A stretch of 64,000 nt of DNA from Holothuria scabra (taxonomy: Eukaryota > Echinodermata > Holothuroidea > Aspidochirotida > Holothuriidae). A program made the translations under genes and the position numbers. The notes beneath the pieces were generated by a model. That model ran no database searches, was not told where the DNA came from, and saw only the letters and a list, made by a program, of their open reading frames with translations. The stretch's first letter is position 1; each line of letters starts with the position of its first letter. Location of the stretch: positions 26,907,648-26,971,647 of the forward strand of contig CM074189.1 in the NCBI GenBank assembly GCA_037179385.1, written 5' to 3'. Below, piece by piece: positions 29,101-35,100 of this stretch.

Positions 29101-32100
29101 TTTAATTTTACCAGCATTTCCCTAACTTTTTTTATATCTAGTTTTAGCATCCATTTAACAAGTAGGAATTTTTCTTCATCACAAATTGCACCCTGATGTT
29201 TTTCCATTTTCTTTTTTTAATTCCTTTTACCATGTTTGAATCAATAAATTTAGTGGCAAACTTTATTGCAACAACAGCTAATACTGCATGTTAATAACCT
29301 TTAGTCTGCATATTAAACACTACTCAATATCCAAAACAATATACTGTACCTCATTGCACAGCTTGGTTTGGTTTTCCTCAACCCAAAGTGTAAAACAATG
29401 TTGTTAAGAAACAGAGAAACTTTTTGGTTTGGTTTTCTTTGTTTGATTTTTGAACTGCAACTTCTGGCCTTCTGGTTAAGTATAGCCCTTTTTACAATTG
29501 TGACTGATATTGTGGATAGTAAGGATAGTAACAGCCAGGAAGCTACAGGTGTTCAGTTCTATCAAAAAGCCATGGTCCATGGTTAAATGATTCATAGTCC
29601 CATGGTACAGTGGTTTAATGATCTATGGTCCCATGGTCCAGTGGGTTAGATCATTCTTGCATGCTGACAACAGCTTTGAATCCTCCTATTATGGATTGTT
29701 CTAGTGTTACCATAGCAACATTTCATTAACAGATGAAGCTGGCATCTGGAAGTGGCATCAAGACATTTCAGAATTCACATTTTGTTTGTCACTATTGATA
29801 TTTCAAGTCGTGGTTTAGCTCTTTAAGTGATGATAAATAAATAGCCATTGATGTTTGGAAATGGCAAGACATTTTAGAAGTGCACAGGCCAAATGGTCTG
29901 CTATGTGTGTAAAGGTTTATAGGTGTCAACTCTCACCTTCAAGTTTAATCTCTCTAATTGTACATTTGTTTGGCAGGATTAAAGTCATTGAGAACTTCCA
30001 AAAGCAAACACTCATGACCTTTGACTACTTTAAAACCATTTCAAATATCAGACTCCATTTTTCTGTAATAGCTGTTTTTTCTATTTTTTCCAAACAGCAT
30101 TTGACCACTGTTGAACCATCAGATGACCAGCAAACAAATCAAGATACTCTCAGTGACAGAGAAGTTATGGAGAAATTTATGACATATTTGGAAGACAACT
30201 TTGATGAAGATGAGAGGCAAGCTGTAATTCAGCAACTACTTGCTGATAATGGTTACCTTGATGATGATGATGATGATGACAGAGATGTTCAGGTTGGTGG
30301 TATTGGTTACGGTTCTGATGATGATGATGGTATCAACGAACAACGAAGAGAATTCTTTGAAAATTACCATCCTCAGGTTTTATCTGACAACAAAATGTTG
30401 AATGACAGAAGAGATGGAAAAGAAACATATCCACAAATTTTACAGGATTACTTCTATTCTTTAGAGGATGAGAATAACCCCTATACAGGACCATATAATA
30501 AAAATAACCCCTATGGAGGGTCATATAAAAATGACCATTATGGAAGGTCATATAATAAAAATAACCCCTACAGAGGGTCATTTAAAAAAGACAGGAGAAA
30601 AAGAGAATCTTCACCAAGCAAAAGGAGGGAGACAAAATATTTTACAGAAGACATGAGGAAATATTTGAAAGATTCCCAGCTGTCAGAGAGTATCATAAAC
30701 TTGAAACCTGAGAGGAGGAAACGAAGACATCTAGGGGCTCATGATGCAGGAGGGGTGCAGCGTCTGATTGCTACTGGTAGTCTAGCGCCACCACTTGATG
30801 CAGAATCAGTCCAACTAGGTGATTCCATCGATACCATTTTCCCAGTGTACTGGTTCTTCCCATCAGATGGTCATGTAAGTTGTTTAATCTTGGGGATGTT
30901 GATATGTAGGACTGTGGGTTAGGGGAATTAAGGGAGCATATAGCTTTTTCTAGTCCCTGGCAGTTGGCAGACAAAGGGACAGTAGCAATTTGCAACTATG
31001 TGCACAGAGCGTGAAGTGAGCTCTACAACTGTGCTGGAATGAAAGGCTATTGTTTCCTGCTTGTAGTCTTTACCCAAGGCTGCCTCATTTACTTGCTCAG
31101 TGGACTGCTTGTGGTCACTCAGCTGTTCAGAACATTCAGTAGGAGCACAATGGGTACAGTGGTAATCTGCTGAATACTTGGGACCAGCAAAAGCTATCCT
31201 CCCAAATGATAGGGCTATGGAGTATGTGAGGCTTGTAGCGTGGGCTAGGAAAGGAAGGGGCTTATGGCACAGTTGTGCTGCATATTCAACATGAAGCAGG
31301 CAGTTACCACTTGTAAGTTACACTTTTGTGGAAAACAAGTATTGTCATATGACTCTCAAGAGCCAATCATGAAACACGACAATCTACTACACTACTTCAA
31401 GTTGGGGGGAGGGGGGGGGGGACTGCTCTTGTCCTTTAAGTGCATCATTTTTGGTCTCAACATGCTATCTGCCACCAACCATGCTATCTGCCTTCAACCA
31501 TGGTATCTGCCACCGAGCATGACTACAAAGATGACATCACTGATACAAGTTAATAAGTTTATCATTACAAGTTATCATCGACTCTTGGACATATTTCAGC
31601 AACTACCACTAAACAGTCTTTTTAACTTTATTTTAGGCCCAAAGTTTGCATTTTACGTGTGCTTTCCTCTACAGTATAAAGCCTCTCCAATGCCTAAAAT
31701 TTTATAGTAAATAAACAAAATATCATAAAAATAGTGGAACCCTTGTAAATTATTTCAAGAAAAGATAAAATACCAACTTTCTGACAGTAGTTTAACTTTA
31801 GACTGCTGAGTGGTAGGTGGTTTGAGCAGGGGCTCTTTCACAGTTTACTAAGCTACCATTACTATAATACATGAGTTCTGTTGCCTGTATTTACAGGCTG
31901 ATAACTGTCTGATGTTATTGATTATTTTATTTAAACCTGAAAACTAACCATTTCCCAGGCCATCACCATCGGACCTCTCCCCCCTCCTTATTGAAAACTT
32001 TTCATCTCTTTGAAGTTAGTGTACTTTGATTAAATAAAGTGAATTCAATGTCTGATTTGTGATGTATTCTGTTCATAACAAGTCAGTCTCATGGCTTAAA

Positions 32101-35100
32101 TTTTCTTTTGTTTTTCTTAGCTTGTCCTGCCTGAAGAAGAAAAATGTATCAGCCAGTATATGGATAATGAACAACAACGAATGGATCCCGACAGTGAGTT
32201 CTGGTTTCTGTCTTCCCCCTTTTTATACTTGAATCTTTAATCCATTTGATTGACGATACTTTGTAAACCTACAGATCAAACTTTACCACTTGGTTATTGA
32301 ACTTAAATATTGGAGTCGGCAAACTAGAGGTGTTTGATCCTCAAAAGGGTTGAGGAATATTTTGGTGGAGAGCAAAATCACACCACAGAGAGAAGAGTAA
32401 TTTCTGAAACTCTTCTTAGAAAGAAGCAGTGGGAGTGGTTCTAATCTTTGAGCCAGTATTCTGACCTGTTAAGTAGGTATTTCATGCCTGACTTGTAGAA
32501 TCTTAAAGGTGTCGGTTAAAAATGTAGTTCTTGATTGCATTATCAAATCAAACAAGACTTTAGCCCATCAAAACATCATTAGGGGCAGTCAAGATCCCAA
32601 GAAATCTGAATGAATTTACATAATTTTGGCCTATCATTTTGCAGTTGGGACCAAGTAGCTTGTAATCACTTTGTATTTAGTATCCAGATTTGTCATTTTG
32701 AGAGGAAGAAACCTATCGTTTTTGGTGTTCCGCTCATCAAAACATCATTAGGGGCAGAGTAGTAAATTGGGTCCACCAAGAAAAAAAGGTGAGGAATGGT
32801 CAGGATCCTTGCTTTAATGTCTCATGGCATTTCATCTGTTTCTGATGATATGAAGTCAGGCCTATTGCAAGGTCACCAACAAGCCAACTTGACTTGTGAA
32901 ATATTTCCACATTATATTAACTGAATCATGAAGGTGTTAAATACCTAGTTCTTGACTGCATAATCAAATGGAATCAGATAAATCAGACTCCACCCATCAA
33001 AACATCATAAGGGGGTAGTCAAGGTCCTAGAAAATCAGAATGAATTTAAATAATTTTGGCCTATCATTTTGAAGTTGGGACCAAGTAGCCCTATAATCAC
33101 TTTGTATTTAGTATCCAATTTTGTCATATTGAGAGGGAGATACCTAATGTTTTTGGTTGAGGTCAAAGGTTATTTGATTTCACCCAAAATGAAATTGTGA
33201 AAACCTTGTTAAAACAGTAATGGGAAGAAGTTTGTTTTTGGTAGAGATCAGACAAGTCACCAGAGGTCAAATGCCAGGACACCAGAGGTCAAATGTCAGG
33301 ACACCAGAGGTTAAATGTCATTTGAGACCAGCAGGTTTTAAGCACTTTGTTAGCAAGAAACCTTCAAGTTGGAAAGTTAGAAGAATTTCATAAATGGAAT
33401 GGATGCAGTATGGTTAAGAAAGGAACCCTAATTGTTTTTTGGGAGGTCAGAAATTGTCCGGAGTCTCGGACCATCAAAAGGAGAATTTCCCAAGAATTTC
33501 CAAGGGTATTGTCTGAAGTCACCTGAGGTCAAAAAGCAAAATTTTCCTTTTGGCAAGGAATCACTAAGCCTTTTGTCTTTTTGGTTTTATGGGTTTGGTT
33601 TGATTTGATAAAATTTTATACTTCAACTTTTAACCTGATATAATCTATCAGCACCAACAATGTTTTTTACCAGTTATGAGGTACAGCATTGTTTTCCCCA
33701 CTCTACTGTTTAAGTGGAGCATCATGCACAAAAGCAGAAATCTAGTATTTTATTGTCCATCGATCTTACTCAATTCAAACCTCCCATTGGGGGTAACTCT
33801 TCCTGTGGGTGTTACACTATAGTGAATTTGGATGGGATTCAGATCCAAATTTTTGGGAGATTTCATTTAAATCTCCATTTCTGGTTGGAAAAAAACCCGA
33901 AATTTGCCAACTTGTGTAAATGTATGTGTTGTGCCACAGGAATATGAAAATTAAATTTATACAGATTATTTCATGAGGTCATATGGACAGACAGATTTTA
34001 TGTTCCCAAAAAATCAACTAGCATTTTAATTTCATAGACATCAAATGAAAATCATATATTTGTTCTGGTTGACAAAGTTTTGGCCCTTTCTAACCAGAGA
34101 TATGGCAGCTTTTAACCAACCCTTCAAATATGGACCTAAATCCAGTCCAAATTCTTTTTAGTGTGAGGGCAGCTTGAATGTTTGTTGGGTGGTGCTTTTA
34201 ACGTGGTATACAAGATTAAAATATGACATGAACTGAACATACATTTGCAATATTGTCCTTGTTCTTCAGACAAATTCTATGGGCTTGATCATGATGGTTA
34301 CATCAATAGAATTGAAGACATTTGTATAAAACGAGGTAAGATGTTTACGACTGTAAATATCCTGTTTTGCATTCAACTGTTTTGTTGTCAATGTTTTTTT
34401 ACTTGTGCATGTCAGTAAAACTAATATTGGAATAGCTCATCAAATTTTAACTAATAGGGAACCTACTCCTATATCACCAATCCACAATTGACAGAGGAGA
34501 ACTTAGCTATTTTCTCCTGTTATTCTTGTTGTACTTCCTACTCTGCCTCTTTTGACAAAATTGTTTAAAAATCAATAAAAATTTAATAAAACATAATAAT
34601 TGTTGGAGTGGTTATAAACTGTGGACATGAAGTAAAATCCTGACTTTCCACTAAGAGGTCAGATTTAAAGGCCAGGTCACACTACGGAGATATTTGATCA
34701 GATTTCACTCCTATTTTTGTGAATTTCAATTAATATCTCCTCCATCTTTGGTCACAAAGAAACAAGAATTTTCCAACCTGTGAAGATATATGATTTGTAT
34801 CACAGGACTACAAAATTCTAAGTTATGCCAATAATTCCGAGACGTCACATCTGTAGACAGCTTTTATCGGAGATACATAGTCCAATAAAAAGCTATTTGT
34901 CGATGTGACTTCAAGAAATAAGTAGCTTGTATTTAATTTCCTTGTTCCTCTAATACCCATCATCTATTTACACAGGATGACAAATTTTTTATTCTTTCTG
35001 ACAATGGGTGGTAGAGATTTTAACTAAAACTTACAAAAATCAGACAGTTATCTAATCTGATATCGCTGTAGTGTGACCTGGGCTTAAGACTGTTCAGGTA

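Larger units (their letters stand above)
22163..30097 (+). other. Intron 10 (7.9 kb)
   Basis: GT-AG intron (GTATAG ... CAAACAG). It contains a SINE fragment (22893-23035), a small MITE (25354-25467), an old duplication (25650-26080 against 26735-27150), a 20-base poly-G run at 27355-27374 and a LINE-3'-end-like repeat (27545-27790). A possible degraded tRNA-like SINE head lies near 29625-29690. I see no additional exon, and phases on both sides (0/0) do not require one. Confidence 0.65.
32194..34269 (+). other. Intron 12
   Basis: GT-AG intron (GTGAGT ... TTCTTCAG). It contains a direct duplication (32500-32755 and 32935-33145) and satellite-related sequence (33145-33330). A short SINE-like fragment (33690-33740: CCACTCTACTG, GGAGCATCATGCACAA) is also present. 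Confidence 0.7.

Noticed and set aside
29855..30097. Start of the 355-codon ORF upstream of exon 11
   Set aside because: A good acceptor ends at 30097 in the phase required by exon 10. The upstream residues do not resemble the family, so they are read-through of intron sequence.
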